Shown: positions 1 through 8,415, counted from the stretch's first letter. The stretch: DNA of 64,000 nucleotides from Bryobacter sp964387685 (GCA_964387685.1 CAYLXK010000022.1:34991-98990), one strand, 5' to 3'. Translations and numbers: made by a program. Notes: generated by a model not told the origin, from the letters alone.

Positions 1-555
1 ACCACGGAAGCTTCGATCCTCGAAGGGCGGGGAAAGCTCACCACCACCGGCAAACTAGGGGACGTGATGCAAGAATCCGCCCAAGCCGCGATGAGCTATG
101 TACGCAGCCGGGCCCATACCCTCGGCCTGCCGCGAGATTTCTACCGGCATATCGACATCCACGTCCACGTTCCCGAGGGCGCAATCCCGAAAGATGGTCC
201 CAGCGCTGGAATCACACTGGCTACCTCGATCTCCAGCGCTCTGGCCAAGATCCCAGTGCGTGGCGATCTGGCCATGACGGGAGAGATCACGCTCCGAGGC
301 AAAGTCCTGCCTATCGGAGGCGTCAAGGAGAAACTGATGGCGGCGCATCGCCAAGGAATTACCGAAGCGATCCTCCCGAAGGAAAACGAAAAGGACATGG
401 TAGACGTGCCGGACGTGATCAAGGCCGCCATGAAGCTCCATTTTGTGGAACACATGGACGAGGTTCTGAAGATCGCTCTTGAGCGGGAACCTGAGGCTTT
501 ACCTCCTACGGCGCTGGACTTTACGACGAAACCCGTCGAAGACATCCGCCACTAG
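1..555 (+). CDS. lon: Lon protease, C-terminal part (5' end outside window)
   Basis: This is the proteolytic domain of the ATP-dependent protease Lon, which degrades misfolded and regulatory proteins in the cytoplasm. The frame is open from base 1, so the AAA+ part lies upstream of the window. It reads through the typical TGKLGDVMQESAQAA segment, then PKDGPSAG, whose serine (bases 202-204) is the catalytic nucleophile. The GGVKEK segment follows and supplies the catalytic lysine at about bases 331-333. The C-terminus (IKAAMKLHFVEHMDEV) is the normal Lon ending, so the gene is complete at this end. A strong intrinsic terminator follows at 605. Identification is secure from the Ser-Lys dyad context. 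Confidence 0.96.
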   Translation, partial: TTEASILEGRGKLTTTGKLGDVMQESAQAAMSYVRSRAHTLGLPRDFYRHIDIHVHVPEGAIPKDGPSAGITLATSISSALAKIPVRGDLAMTGEITLRGKVLPIGGVKEKLMAAHRQGITEAILPKENEKDMVDVPDVIKAAMKLHFVEHMDEVLKIALEREPEALPPTALDFTTKPVEDIRH

Positions 556-604
556 GGCAGGGAGCTTTTGTGCTTCGGCGAAAGACCAGAAATTGAGATA
601 GAAT

Positions 605-638
605 AGAGGACGTCGGCAAGGACGTCCTCTTTTTTTTT
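605..638 (+). terminator. Intrinsic terminator after lon
   Basis: A perfect 10-bp stem (AGAGGACGTC, 605-614, paired with GACGTCCTCT, 621-630) has a 6-nt loop and is followed by eight T. It ends lon transcription 50 bases past the stop and stops only 7 bases before the preferred engB start. It also shows that a TTG at 637, inside the T tract, is an unlikely engB start. Confidence 0.93.
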
Positions 639-645
639 GAAGCGG

Positions 646-1221
646 ATGTTTGAAGCAGAATTCCTCACCAGCGCAGCCACACCTCAGCAATTCCCGCCTG
701 AATCCCTACCTGAGTTTGCATTCCTTGGACGGAGTAATGTGGGAAAGTCGAGTTTGTTGAACTGTCTGGTAGGCATGAAGAGATTGGCACACGTCAGCTC
801 CACACCTGGCAGGACGCAGACGATCAATTTCTATCGTGCGGGCCAACGCTTCCTGCTGGTAGACCTTCCTGGCTACGGTTACGCGAAAGTTCCGCAATCG
901 TATCAACGGTCCTGGAAAGACCTGGTGGACGCCTACCTGCTGGGCCGGCAATCGCTCGAACTGGCGTTATTGCTCGTCGACTCGCGACGCGGGTGGATGG
1001 ACGCCGATCGCCAGCTCCGTTTCTACTTGGAGCACCACCAACGGCCCTTCGTCGTGGTGGCCACCAAGATTGACAAGCTCAACCGTAAAGAAGAAACACA
1101 AAGCATGAATGGCCTGCGCGCGGAGACCCCCGATGCAACCATCCTGCCATTCTCGGCCCTGAGCGGCCGGGGAGTGAGGGAAATTTGGCAAACGATTTCG
1201 AAAACAAAGACGCAGGCCTGA
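646..1221 (+). CDS. engB: Ribosome biogenesis GTPase EngB/YsxC
   Basis: TrmE-Era-EngA-like GTPase of the EngB (YihA/YsxC) family, needed for large ribosomal subunit assembly. G1 is GRSNVGKSS, the switch region is STPGRTQTINFY, G3 is DLPGYGYAKVP and G4 is TKID. The 191-residue length is normal. The frame also contains a TTG at 637, but that codon lies in the T tract of the preceding terminator, so ATG 646 (MFEAEFLTS) is preferred. No good ribosome-binding site is visible before it. The 3' end overlaps the start of rho by 37 bases, which suggests coupled expression with rho and hemB. Confidence 0.93.
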   Translation: MFEAEFLTSAATPQQFPPESLPEFAFLGRSNVGKSSLLNCLVGMKRLAHVSSTPGRTQTINFYRAGQRFLLVDLPGYGYAKVPQSYQRSWKDLVDAYLLGRQSLELALLLVDSRRGWMDADRQLRFYLEHHQRPFVVVATKIDKLNRKEETQSMNGLRAETPDATILPFSALSGRGVREIWQTISKTKTQA

Positions 1222-2585
1222 ACCAGGCCGATACGGAAGCGGCGGCAGGGGAAGCAGCTCCCGCCAAAGACGGCGGCGAAGGCAGCGCCGGCGCTCCGAA
1301 GGGCCGGAAGCGCGAATCCAAAGAGCTGGCCCCAAATCTTAATCTGGTGGAGCTGAAGGATATGAATATCCAGAAGCTCAACGGGATTGCCAAGGATGTG
1401 GGCCTCACGGGTGTGGCCGGGCTGCGGAAGCAGGAACTAATCTTTAAGATCCTCCAGACGCAGGCTGAGAAAAGCGGCCTGATTTTCTCCGAGGGCGTTC
1501 TCGAATGCCTTCCCGACGGCTTCGGCTTCCTGCGGGCTCCCGAATACAACTACCTGCCCGGGCCGGACGACGTTTACGTGTCTCCATCGCAGATTCGCCG
1601 TTTCGACTTGCGGACCGGCGATACGATCTCCGGACAGATTCGTCCGCCGAAGGAAGGCGAGCGCTATTTCGCCCTGATCAAGGTGGACGCGATCAACTAC
1701 GAGGCGCCTGAGGAAACGCGCAATAAGATTTTCTTCGACAACCTTACGCCGTTGTACCCGCAAGAACGCCTGAAGCTCGAAACGGCGAAGGACAACTATT
1801 CCGGCCGCGTAATGGATATGTTGACTCCCATCGGCAAAGGGCAGCGCGGCCTGATCGTAGCGCCGCCCCGTACCGGCAAAACGATGATGCTGCAGTCCAT
1901 CGCGAATTCGATCACCACGAATCAACCCGAGGTGAATCTCATCGTGCTGTTGATTGACGAGCGTCCGGAAGAAGTAACGGACATGCAACGGAGCGTACGG
2001 GGAGAGGTGATCAGCTCCACTTTCGACGAACCGGCAGCCCGGCACGTGCAAGTGGCGGAGATGGTGATTGAAAAGGCCAAACGCCTGGTTGAACACAAGC
2101 GCGATGTCGTGATCCTGCTGGATTCCATTACTCGTCTGGCGAGGGCTTATAACACTGTCGTTCCGCCGTCGGGCAAGGTTCTATCCGGCGGTGTGGATTC
2201 CAACGCCCTGCAGCGCCCGAAGCGATTTTTCGGCGCGGCCCGCAACATCGAGGAAGGCGGCAGCCTGACAATTATCGCCACCGCCCTGATCGATACGGGC
2301 AGCCGCATGGACGACGTAATCTTCGAAGAGTTCAAGGGCACGGGCAACATGGAAATCCATCTGGACCGGAAGCTGGTGGACAAGCGGGTATTCCCGGCCA
2401 TCGACATCAACAAAAGCGGCACGCGCAAGGACGAACTGCTGCTGCCCAAGGAAGAGCTGAATCGGGTGTGGATACTGCGTAAGGTCCTGAGTCCCTTGTC
2501 GCCCACCGAAAGCGTTGAGTTGCTGCTCGACCGGCTTTCCAAGGCCCGCTCCAATGCCGAGTTTCTGTCCAGCATGAACGGCTAG
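1185..2585 (+). CDS. rho: Transcription termination factor Rho
   Basis: Hexameric RNA helicase that ends transcription at rho-dependent sites. A charged, Ala/Gly-rich extension of about 50 residues precedes the Rho N-terminal domain (NLNLVELKDMNIQKLNGIAK...GLRKQELIFKIL). The cold-shock-like RNA-binding fold (EGVLECLPDGFGFLR) comes next. The ATPase core shows Walker A APPRTGKTMM, Walker B region IVLLIDERPEEVTDM and the Q-loop/R-loop segment SGGVDSNALQRPKRFFGAARN. The start is taken as TTG 1185 because no ATG or GTG exists before the conserved N-terminal domain and a GGAG-type site sits just upstream. The gene overlaps engB and is followed 3 bases later by hemB. Confidence 0.95.
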   Translation: MANDFENKDAGLNQADTEAAAGEAAPAKDGGEGSAGAPKGRKRESKELAPNLNLVELKDMNIQKLNGIAKDVGLTGVAGLRKQELIFKILQTQAEKSGLIFSEGVLECLPDGFGFLRAPEYNYLPGPDDVYVSPSQIRRFDLRTGDTISGQIRPPKEGERYFALIKVDAINYEAPEETRNKIFFDNLTPLYPQERLKLETAKDNYSGRVMDMLTPIGKGQRGLIVAPPRTGKTMMLQSIANSITTNQPEVNLIVLLIDERPEEVTDMQRSVRGEVISSTFDEPAARHVQVAEMVIEKAKRLVEHKRDVVILLDSITRLARAYNTVVPPSGKVLSGGVDSNALQRPKRFFGAARNIEEGGSLTIIATALIDTGSRMDDVIFEEFKGTGNMEIHLDRKLVDKRVFPAIDINKSGTRKDELLLPKEELNRVWILRKVLSPLSPTESVELLLDRLSKARSNAEFLSSMNG

Positions 2586-2588
2586 TTC

Positions 2589-3557
2589 ATGGCTTATCCG
2601 ATCCACAGACCGCGACGTCTGCGACGCACCGAAGGGTTGCGGCGCTTGGTGCGCGAAACTGCACTCGAGCCTTCCAATCTCATCTATCCCCTGTTTTTGG
2701 TGCCGGGCGAGGGCAGGCGTAAAGAAATCTCCAGCATGCCGGGGAACTTTCAGCTCTCCATCGATGAGGCGCTAAGGGAGTGCGAAGAGGCCCGCAGTTT
2801 AGGTCTGGGCGGCGTGCTACTTTTCGGAATCCCGGAGTTCAAGGACGAGGAAGCCACCGGAGCTTACCTGGATCATGGCATCGTGCAGGAGGGCGTCCGG
2901 GCGATCAAGCGGGCCACTCCCGATCTATTGGTCGTCACCGATGTTTGCAATTGCGAATACACCTCGCACGGACACTGCGGAAAAATCGTGGATGGCGACG
3001 TAGACAACGACGCCACGCTGCCTTGGCTCGCCCGCGCGGCGCTGACTCATGCGCAAGCGGGCGCCGATGTGGTGGCCCCCAGCGACATGATGGATGGCCG
3101 GGTTGGCGCAATCCGCGCGGCGCTGGACGCGGGCGGTTTTCCGCTAACGACGATCATGAGTTACGCGGCTAAGTATGCCAGCGGATTCTACGGGCCCTTT
3201 CGCGAGGCGGCGGAGTCCGCGCCACAATTTGGCGATCGCCGCAGCTACCAGATGGACCCCGGCAATGCCCACGAGGCGATGCGGGAGATGGAACTCGACC
3301 TCGACGAAGGCGCCGACATCCTAATGGTCAAACCCGCCTTAGCCTATTTGGACATCATTGCGGCGGCCAAGGCGCGATTCGAGGTCCCCATCGCCGCCTA
3401 CCAGGTGTCCGGGGAATTTTCGATGATCGTGGCCGCGGCCCGCAACGGCTGGATCGACCAGGATCGAGTAATGATGGAAACGCTGACCTCCATTAAACGG
3501 GCCGGAGCGTCTATCATCCTTACCTACTTCGCCAAAGCAGCGGCCAAACTCTTATGA
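2589..3557 (+). CDS. hemB: Delta-aminolevulinic acid dehydratase (porphobilinogen synthase)
   Basis: Condenses two 5-aminolevulinate molecules to porphobilinogen in haem and corrinoid synthesis. The 322-residue sequence has the two Schiff-base lysines at K195 (MSYAAKYAS) and K248 (ILMVKPAL). The motif DVCNCEYTSHGHCG carries Cys120, Cys122 and Cys130, so this is the zinc-cysteine class rather than the magnesium Asp class. It starts 3 bases after the rho stop, so it probably depends on the engB-rho transcript. The zinc demand is noted because a probable metal module follows directly. Family and start are clear. Confidence 0.96.
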   Translation: MAYPIHRPRRLRRTEGLRRLVRETALEPSNLIYPLFLVPGEGRRKEISSMPGNFQLSIDEALRECEEARSLGLGGVLLFGIPEFKDEEATGAYLDHGIVQEGVRAIKRATPDLLVVTDVCNCEYTSHGHCGKIVDGDVDNDATLPWLARAALTHAQAGADVVAPSDMMDGRVGAIRAALDAGGFPLTTIMSYAAKYASGFYGPFREAAESAPQFGDRRSYQMDPGNAHEAMREMELDLDEGADILMVKPALAYLDIIAAAKARFEVPIAAYQVSGEFSMIVAAARNGWIDQDRVMMETLTSIKRAGASIILTYFAKAAAKLL

Positions 3558-3567
3558 CCGGCTGCTC

Positions 3568-3573
3568 TAGAAT
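3568..3573 (+). promoter_or_regulatory. Putative -10 element (TAGAAT) for the DUF3299-ABC operon
   Basis: TAGAAT ends exactly 6 bases before the ATG at 3580, so transcription would begin at or near the start codon (leaderless mRNA). No convincing -35 hexamer is visible. Confidence 0.45.
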
Positions 3574-3579
3574 AAAGGC

Positions 3580-4062
3580 ATGAGGCTCGCTCGACGTTGG
3601 CTGCCCGTGGCCCTCACGGTATTCGGCTTCGCACTGCTCGACGACCCTGCGGCGCAACCGTTGGTTGCCGCCGACCCAAAATCCTCGGCAGCGCCCGTGG
3701 TGCAATGGCGATTGTTGCGAACCTTAGACCTGACCACCGGTGCGATTCCGCCCGAACTTAAGAAGGTCGACGGAGGCGTCGTCAAGATTGCCGGCTATAT
3801 GGTGCCGCTTGAGGACGACGATCAGCAGGACGCCGAAGAGTATCTGATTGTCCCCATCGCGGGTGGCTGCATTCACACTCCTCCCCCTCCGCCCCATCAA
3901 ATCGTCTATTGCAAGATGACCAGCAAGAAGAAGGTTCGCGTGAGTATGTTTGAGCCGCAATGGTTTGAAGGAAAGCTCACGATTGCCAAAACTGGAAGCC
4001 CGTTTGGCGCCGTTTCCTATCAGATGGCAGTGCAGAGCGTGCAGCCCTATCAGGCGAAATAG
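3580..4062 (+). CDS. Exported DUF3299 protein, metal-module component
   Basis: 160-residue protein with a short basic N-terminus and hydrophobic stretch (residues 7-20) suggesting export. It then carries a DUF3299 core with GYMVPLEDDDQQDAEEYLIVP and GGCIHTPPPPPHQIVY (Cys97, His99, polyproline). The biochemical role of the family is not established. Such genes commonly sit next to LolD-type ATPases and FtsX-type permeases, and I recall related clusters that respond to zinc. Here the ATPase gene starts 2 bases after the stop. A second DUF3299 gene lies at 6478-7050 on the other strand. Function in metal handling is inference from context. Confidence 0.8.
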   Translation: MRLARRWLPVALTVFGFALLDDPAAQPLVAADPKSSAAPVVQWRLLRTLDLTTGAIPPELKKVDGGVVKIAGYMVPLEDDDQQDAEEYLIVPIAGGCIHTPPPPPHQIVYCKMTSKKKVRVSMFEPQWFEGKLTIAKTGSPFGAVSYQMAVQSVQPYQAK

Positions 4063-4064
4063 CC

Positions 4065-4745
4065 GTGGCGGCCATAGAGATTCGTGATCTCGCTTATCGT
4101 TACCGCCCCCACTCGCCCTTGGTCTTACGCCTGAAGGAGTTCAGCGTCGCAGACGGGGAAAGCTGCTTTCTCTACGGGCCTAGCGGCTGTGGCAAGACGA
4201 CGCTCCTGGGGATCGTTGCCGGTGTGCTCGAAGTGCGGGAAGGTTCGGTGCGAGTGCTGGGAGAAGATTTGCGGGCCCTCGGCGGTGCGGCTCGGGATCG
4301 CTTTCGCGGTTCGAAGCTCGGCTACATCTTCCAGATGTTCAATCTGATTCCTTATCTTTCGGTGCGGGAGAACATTCTCCTAGGCTGCCGCCTGCACGCG
4401 GAGCGCCGCAAAAGGCTGGGCGCCGAGACAATGGAAGCGGGCGCGACGAGAATCGCTCGGGCGCTCGGGATCGAGCCCTTATTGGAAAGGGGAGTTACAG
4501 AACTTAGCGTGGGACAGCAGCAGCGTGTGGCCGCCGCGCGCGCTCTCTTGGGCGCTCCCCCGCTGATCGTCGCCGATGAACCGACCTCTGCCTTAGACCA
4601 CGCGCACCGGGAGCAGTTCTTGAAGCTCTTGTTGGAGCAGGCAAAGCTCGCCAGAAGCAGTGTGTTGTTCGTTAGTCACGACCAAAGTCTGGCGCCCCTC
4701 TTTGACCGGCGGCTGAGCCTGCCGGAAATGAACGAGGTGGCCTGA
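4065..4745 (+). CDS. ABC transporter ATP-binding protein (LolD/MacB type)
   Basis: ATPase subunit of 226 residues. Walker A is GPSGCGKTT, the Q-loop is FQMFNLIPYLSV, the signature is ELSVGQQQRVAAARALL, Walker B is PLIVADEPTSALD and the H-loop is LFVSHD. The signature and the 'FNLIP' context place it in the LolD/MacB branch, which works with FtsX-fold permeases on lipoproteins or envelope substrates rather than classic importers. The start is GTG 4065, 2 bases after the DUF3299 stop. The stop overlaps the permease ATG (TGATG), so the two are translationally coupled. The substrate cannot be read from sequence. Confidence 0.92.
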   Translation: MAAIEIRDLAYRYRPHSPLVLRLKEFSVADGESCFLYGPSGCGKTTLLGIVAGVLEVREGSVRVLGEDLRALGGAARDRFRGSKLGYIFQMFNLIPYLSVRENILLGCRLHAERRKRLGAETMEAGATRIARALGIEPLLERGVTELSVGQQQRVAAARALLGAPPLIVADEPTSALDHAHREQFLKLLLEQAKLARSSVLFVSHDQSLAPLFDRRLSLPEMNEVA

Positions 4746-6004
4746 TGTTGCTGGTGCAACTGGCGTGGCAGAGCCTGAAAAACCGGCGCATCACCACTGG
4801 CCTAACCGTTCTGTCTATTGCCTTGAGCGTCGCGTTGCTTTTGGGTGTCGAGGCCCTGCAAAAAAGCGCCCGGGAGAGTTTCTCATCCACTATCAGCCAA
4901 ACCGACCTGATTGCCGGCGCCCGCGGCGGCAGCCTCCAACTGCTGCTCTACACCGTGTTCCGCATTGGCCAAGCGACGAACAATATCAAGTGGGAGACTT
5001 ACCAGGAGTGGTCTAAGCACCCCGCGATTGCTTGGACGATACCGTATTCTTTGGGCGACAGTCACCGCGGCTTTCGCGTCGTAGGAACCAACGAGAGTTT
5101 TTACGAGAGATACCGGTTCCGCCGCAATCGCCAAGTCAGCTTTGCGCAGGGCCGGGCGCCACGCGCCTTCAACGAGACGGCTCTTGGCCACGATGTCGCG
5201 GCGCGTCTCGGCTATAGCGTGGGGCGGAAAGTCACTCTCACGCACGGCGTCGGCGCGGCGGGCATTCTGGACCACGAGGAGAATCCCTTCACCGTGGTCG
5301 GAATTCTGGATCGCACGGCCACGCCGATCGACCGCAGCGTGTACATTACGCTGGAAGGCATGAGCGCCGTCCACGTCGGGTGGGAAGAGGGTGCGCCTCC
5401 CGAGCCAGGCGAGAGCGCGGCCGCCAAGTTGACGCCCGAACAGTTGAAGCCGGAGCAAATTACGTCCTTCCTGGTTCGCTGCAAAAGCCGGATCGATTCC
5501 TTGCGCCTGATGCGGGAGATCAATACCTATGCCGGCGAACCGATGATGGCCATTATTCCGGGCGCGGCGATGAGCGAGCTCTGGAGCACGGTTGAATACG
5601 CGGAAACGGCCTTGCGAATCGTCTCCGGCTTTGTGGTGGTCGTGGGCTTGCTGGGTATGCTGGTGGCGATTTATACAACCCTCAACGAGCGCCGCCGCGA
5701 AATGGCTATCCTACGGGCGGTGGGTGCGGGTCCGGGCAAGATTGTCGCCCTTTTCCTCTTGGAGAGCTTTCTCCTCGCCCTCAGCGGTTGCATACTAGGA
5801 ACTGGCCTGATGTACGCCGGAGTTCAAGTGCTGCAAGGCCTTGTCGAAGAGCGTTTCGGGCTTTTTCTTCGCTGGCAGGGGCTCAGCCCAGAGCATCTCG
5901 TTTACATGCTCATCGTAATTGGCGCCGCTATCCTCATCGGGCTTGTGCCCGCATGGCGCGCTTACCGCAATACGCTGGCCGACGGCCTCAGCCCCAAGGT
6001 GTAG
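4745..6004 (+). CDS. FtsX/MacB-type ABC transporter permease
   Basis: 419-residue inner-membrane permease. An N-terminal helix (residues about 15-40) is followed by a large periplasmic MacB-PCD-like domain. Three C-terminal helices follow, the first in IVSGFVVVVGLLGMLVAIYTT. The FtsX hallmark after it, NERRREMAILRAVGAGPGKI, is very clear. It overlaps the ATPase gene by one base and ends the first DUF3299 operon. The ATPase-permease pair plus DUF3299 resembles envelope metal-acquisition clusters, but lipoprotein transport or drug export cannot be excluded from sequence alone. Confidence 0.9.
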   Translation: MLLVQLAWQSLKNRRITTGLTVLSIALSVALLLGVEALQKSARESFSSTISQTDLIAGARGGSLQLLLYTVFRIGQATNNIKWETYQEWSKHPAIAWTIPYSLGDSHRGFRVVGTNESFYERYRFRRNRQVSFAQGRAPRAFNETALGHDVAARLGYSVGRKVTLTHGVGAAGILDHEENPFTVVGILDRTATPIDRSVYITLEGMSAVHVGWEEGAPPEPGESAAAKLTPEQLKPEQITSFLVRCKSRIDSLRLMREINTYAGEPMMAIIPGAAMSELWSTVEYAETALRIVSGFVVVVGLLGMLVAIYTTLNERRREMAILRAVGAGPGKIVALFLLESFLLALSGCILGTGLMYAGVQVLQGLVEERFGLFLRWQGLSPEHLVYMLIVIGAAILIGLVPAWRAYRNTLADGLSPKV

Positions 6005-6049
6005 CGGGCTCGACGGCGATTTATTGGAATTTGGTTCTCATTAAGAGGC

Positions 6050-6055
6050 TACAAT
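6050..6055 (+). promoter_or_regulatory. Putative -10 element (TACAAT) for the MerC-like gene
   Basis: TACAAT lies in the AT-rich 71-bp gap after the permease gene, 20 bases before ATG 6076, giving a leader of about 14 nt. TTGG-type hexamers upstream are at poor spacings. The AT-rich stretch 6018-6047 could hold a repressor site, but I see no clean palindrome. Confidence 0.4.
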
Positions 6056-6075
6056 AGGGAGCAGATCATCGAAGC

Positions 6076-6504
6076 ATGGAACACGTTCATTTACCCGCCC
6101 CTCCGCAAACGATCTGGGACAAGATTGGCATGTGGCTCTCTTACGGCTGCGCGGTTCACTGTGCCGCAATGCCGTTTGTGATTGGCTACCTCAGCCTCAA
6201 CGGGATGGGTTGGATCGCTGAGGAATCCACGGAATGGACGATCATCGGCGCCAGCCTCAGTATTGGCCTTTTCCGGCTCTTCTATTCGTATTTCAAGGAA
6301 CACCGCCAGCCCGAACCCGTTGCCCTTTTCCTGGTGGGTGTTGGATTGGTCCTACTCGCCAAGAGTGTGTTCCTCGAGACCCCGGAACAACTCGAACCGG
6401 TAGGAATGGTGGCGGGCGGACTCTTGATTGGCACTGCGCATTTTCGCAATCAATCAAAATGCAAGTGCTGTCAGACCTTAGTCGGCGCGCGCTCGAACGG
6501 CTGA
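6076..6504 (+). CDS. MerC-like small membrane protein
   Basis: 142-residue protein with about four hydrophobic segments and the MerC-type motif SYGCAVHCAAMP near the N-terminus (Cys25, His28, Cys29). A cysteine-rich tail, KCKCCQ, lies near the C-terminus. MerC proteins bind thiophilic or divalent metal ions at the inner membrane, and chromosomal homologues often sit beside metal regulators. There is no MerR, MerA or MerT nearby, so mercury resistance is not supported. The neighbours suggest zinc or another divalent metal. Its 3' end overlaps that of the convergent DUF3299 gene by 27 bases. Confidence 0.8.
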   Translation: MEHVHLPAPPQTIWDKIGMWLSYGCAVHCAAMPFVIGYLSLNGMGWIAEESTEWTIIGASLSIGLFRLFYSYFKEHRQPEPVALFLVGVGLVLLAKSVFLETPEQLEPVGMVAGGLLIGTAHFRNQSKCKCCQTLVGARSNG

Positions 6505-7050
6505 GATCTTGAAGCCGGTTTTGCCGTACGGACTATTGCCGTCGGCGATTTGGAACTGACCGTAGACCTGGACTTCTTTGTCCCATTCCACGCGGTTCGC
6601 CGACCCGTTAGAGACCTCCACCAGCACAATTTGATTGGGAGGCGGGGGCGGGGTGTGAATGCACATCCCAGCCTGCGGAACGAGCAGGAACTCCGTTACC
6701 TCTTCCACATCGTCGTCGAAGGGAACCATGAACCCGCTCAGTTTGACGTTGGCGCCAACCAACGCCGCCAGGTCCGAGGTGGTCTTGCCCGTCTTCACCT
6801 CAAGCCCGCGCAGCGCTTTCCATTCGATGCGCTTAAATCCTTCTAGCGGCACTGCGGCGGGAGGGGCATCGCTCCGTGGTTCCGTCGAGTCAAAGGCTTC
6901 GCTTTCGTTCGAGCTGGCGCTTTTGGTTGGCGTTTCGGCGACCTCCACCGTCTTGTAGGTGGGCCCGCAAGCGGCCAAAACGAAGAAAAAGCAAAGCGCC
7001 GTGATAACCTGTATCTGCACCGGAAAAATACCGTGGATAGCCGCCATCAT
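6478..7050 (-). CDS. DUF3299 lipoprotein
   Basis: Second DUF3299 protein of the cluster. The N-terminus ITALCFFFVLAACG is a lipoprotein signal with lipobox LAAC, so it should be anchored in the envelope. A Ser/Glu-rich linker follows, then the core with KLSGFMVPFDDDVEEVTEFLLVP and MCIHTPPPPPNQIVLV, matching the first copy closely. The frame stays open further upstream (to 7260) but that part lies inside the divergent gene. ATG 7050 is chosen, and GTG 7020 (MQIQVITALC) would also give a good lipoprotein signal. Either start leaves the divergent gene with essentially no free promoter space. Confidence 0.8.
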   Translation of the reverse strand: MMAAIHGIFPVQIQVITALCFFFVLAACGPTYKTVEVAETPTKSASSNESEAFDSTEPRSDAPPAAVPLEGFKRIEWKALRGLEVKTGKTTSDLAALVGANVKLSGFMVPFDDDVEEVTEFLLVPQAGMCIHTPPPPPNQIVLVEVSNGSANRVEWDKEVQVYGQFQIADGNSPYGKTGFKISAVRARAD

Positions 7051-8391
7051 CGCAAAGCGCGGGTATTGTTTGCGCTTTCCGATGTCCTTCTCACCGCCCT
7101 CGCTTTCCAAGCTGCGTATTTGACACGCAGCTTTCTTCCGTTGGAACGGGACTTCGGCCTCAACCTCGCGATGAAGACCCTGCTCTTCGGCGTGGCCGCC
7201 CTTGCCGCCATTATCTTCGGGTTGTGGGTGCAAGTCTACGACCGTCTGGATAGCGCTCACAAATGGGTTATCCTCCGCGAGTCCATTAAGCAGGTTGGCT
7301 TTGGCGGCATCTGTCTAGTCCTCTTCGAGTATCTCCTGAGACTGGACCTTAGCCGTGGCTTCCTTTTGCTCTTTCTCGCCGCACAGTTGCTTTTCCTGCT
7401 TTTTTTCCGCTGGAATGCAGGCAGCCTTGTCGGCCTGATTCGCCGGGAATTCGGCGCCCCCCACTACTTTCTAATCTTCGGCGAGGGAGAGGCGGCGCGG
7501 CACCTGGCGGCCACCGTCGAAGGAGGCAGCGAGTACGAGATTCGCTTGCATGGGATCGTGAACGATATGGAGAGCGTCCGAGAAAAGCTCCGCGCGCATG
7601 TGGTGGACGAGGTACTCTTTGCGGTGCCGCCCGCTCGCCTGCCCGAACTCGAAGAGCTGTTTTTGCTCTGCGACGAAGAAGGCGTGCGTACTCGCTTGAG
7701 TCTTGAGTTCTTTCCGCATGTAAACAGCGAAATCTATCTGGACCGCTTGGGCCCCACCCCTTTACTCACCTTTAGCCCGACGCCGCACGACGACATCAAG
7801 CTCATGGCGAAGCGGGCGCTGGACATTGTGGTGGCGAGTTCAGGTCTCATCTTGGTATCGCCTTTGCTACTGCTGGCGGCCTTCTTAATTCGAATCACCT
7901 CGGCGGGACCGGTCATTTTTCGACAGGAGCGCTGCGGGCTGAATGGGCGCCGTTTCACCGTCTACAAATTCCGTTCCATGGTGGCGGACGCCGAAGCGCG
8001 CCGCGCCGCCCTGGAACATCTGAACGTCAAAAAAATCAATTTCAAAATTCCCAACGATCCGCGCCTGACCGCGGTGGGACGATGGCTGCGTAAGTTCTCC
8101 ATAGACGAAGTTCCCCAGCTATGGAATGTGCTGCGGGGAGACATGTCGCTAGTAGGCCCGCGCCCGGCCGTGCCTAGCGAAGTGGCCCTCTACGAAAGCT
8201 GGCAGCGCCGCCGCCTGCGCATGCGCCCTGGCCTTACCTGCATTTGGGCTATCGCCGGCCGCGATCATCTCGATACCGATACCGCGATGCGGCTCGACAT
8301 GGAGTACATCGATAACTGGAGCCTTTCGCTCGATAGCCAGATCCTCTTGCGAACGATCCCTCTCGTCTTGCTGGGACGCGGCGCGCACTAA
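7033..8391 (+). CDS. Polyprenyl-phosphate sugar-1-phosphate transferase (exopolysaccharide initiation)
   Basis: 452-residue PNPT-type initiating glycosyl transferase of the WbaP/CpsE kind. An N-terminal membrane region (about residues 10-130) precedes a soluble nucleotide-binding-like segment. The catalytic domain starts at about residue 258: KRALDIVVASSGLIL, GPVIFRQERCGLNGRRFTVYKFRSM, then LRKFSIDEVPQLWNVLRGDMSLVGPRP. The protein moves a sugar phosphate from a nucleotide sugar to undecaprenyl phosphate to begin a polysaccharide repeat. No other polysaccharide genes are near. The start is GTG 7033, overlapping the divergent DUF3299 gene by 18 bases if that gene starts at 7050. Confidence 0.92.
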   Translation: MDSRHHRKARVLFALSDVLLTALAFQAAYLTRSFLPLERDFGLNLAMKTLLFGVAALAAIIFGLWVQVYDRLDSAHKWVILRESIKQVGFGGICLVLFEYLLRLDLSRGFLLLFLAAQLLFLLFFRWNAGSLVGLIRREFGAPHYFLIFGEGEAARHLAATVEGGSEYEIRLHGIVNDMESVREKLRAHVVDEVLFAVPPARLPELEELFLLCDEEGVRTRLSLEFFPHVNSEIYLDRLGPTPLLTFSPTPHDDIKLMAKRALDIVVASSGLILVSPLLLLAAFLIRITSAGPVIFRQERCGLNGRRFTVYKFRSMVADAEARRAALEHLNVKKINFKIPNDPRLTAVGRWLRKFSIDEVPQLWNVLRGDMSLVGPRPAVPSEVALYESWQRRRLRMRPGLTCIWAIAGRDHLDTDTAMRLDMEYIDNWSLSLDSQILLRTIPLVLLGRGAH

Positions 8392-8415
8392 TCGTGCACC
8401 TTTAAGGACCCCCCC

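Noticed and set aside
637..645. TTG start for engB at 637
   Set aside because: Lies in the T tract of the lon terminator; ATG 646 is better.
6076..6504. Mercury-resistance locus
   Set aside because: Only a MerC-like protein is present, without merR, merT, merP or merA; context suggests another metal.
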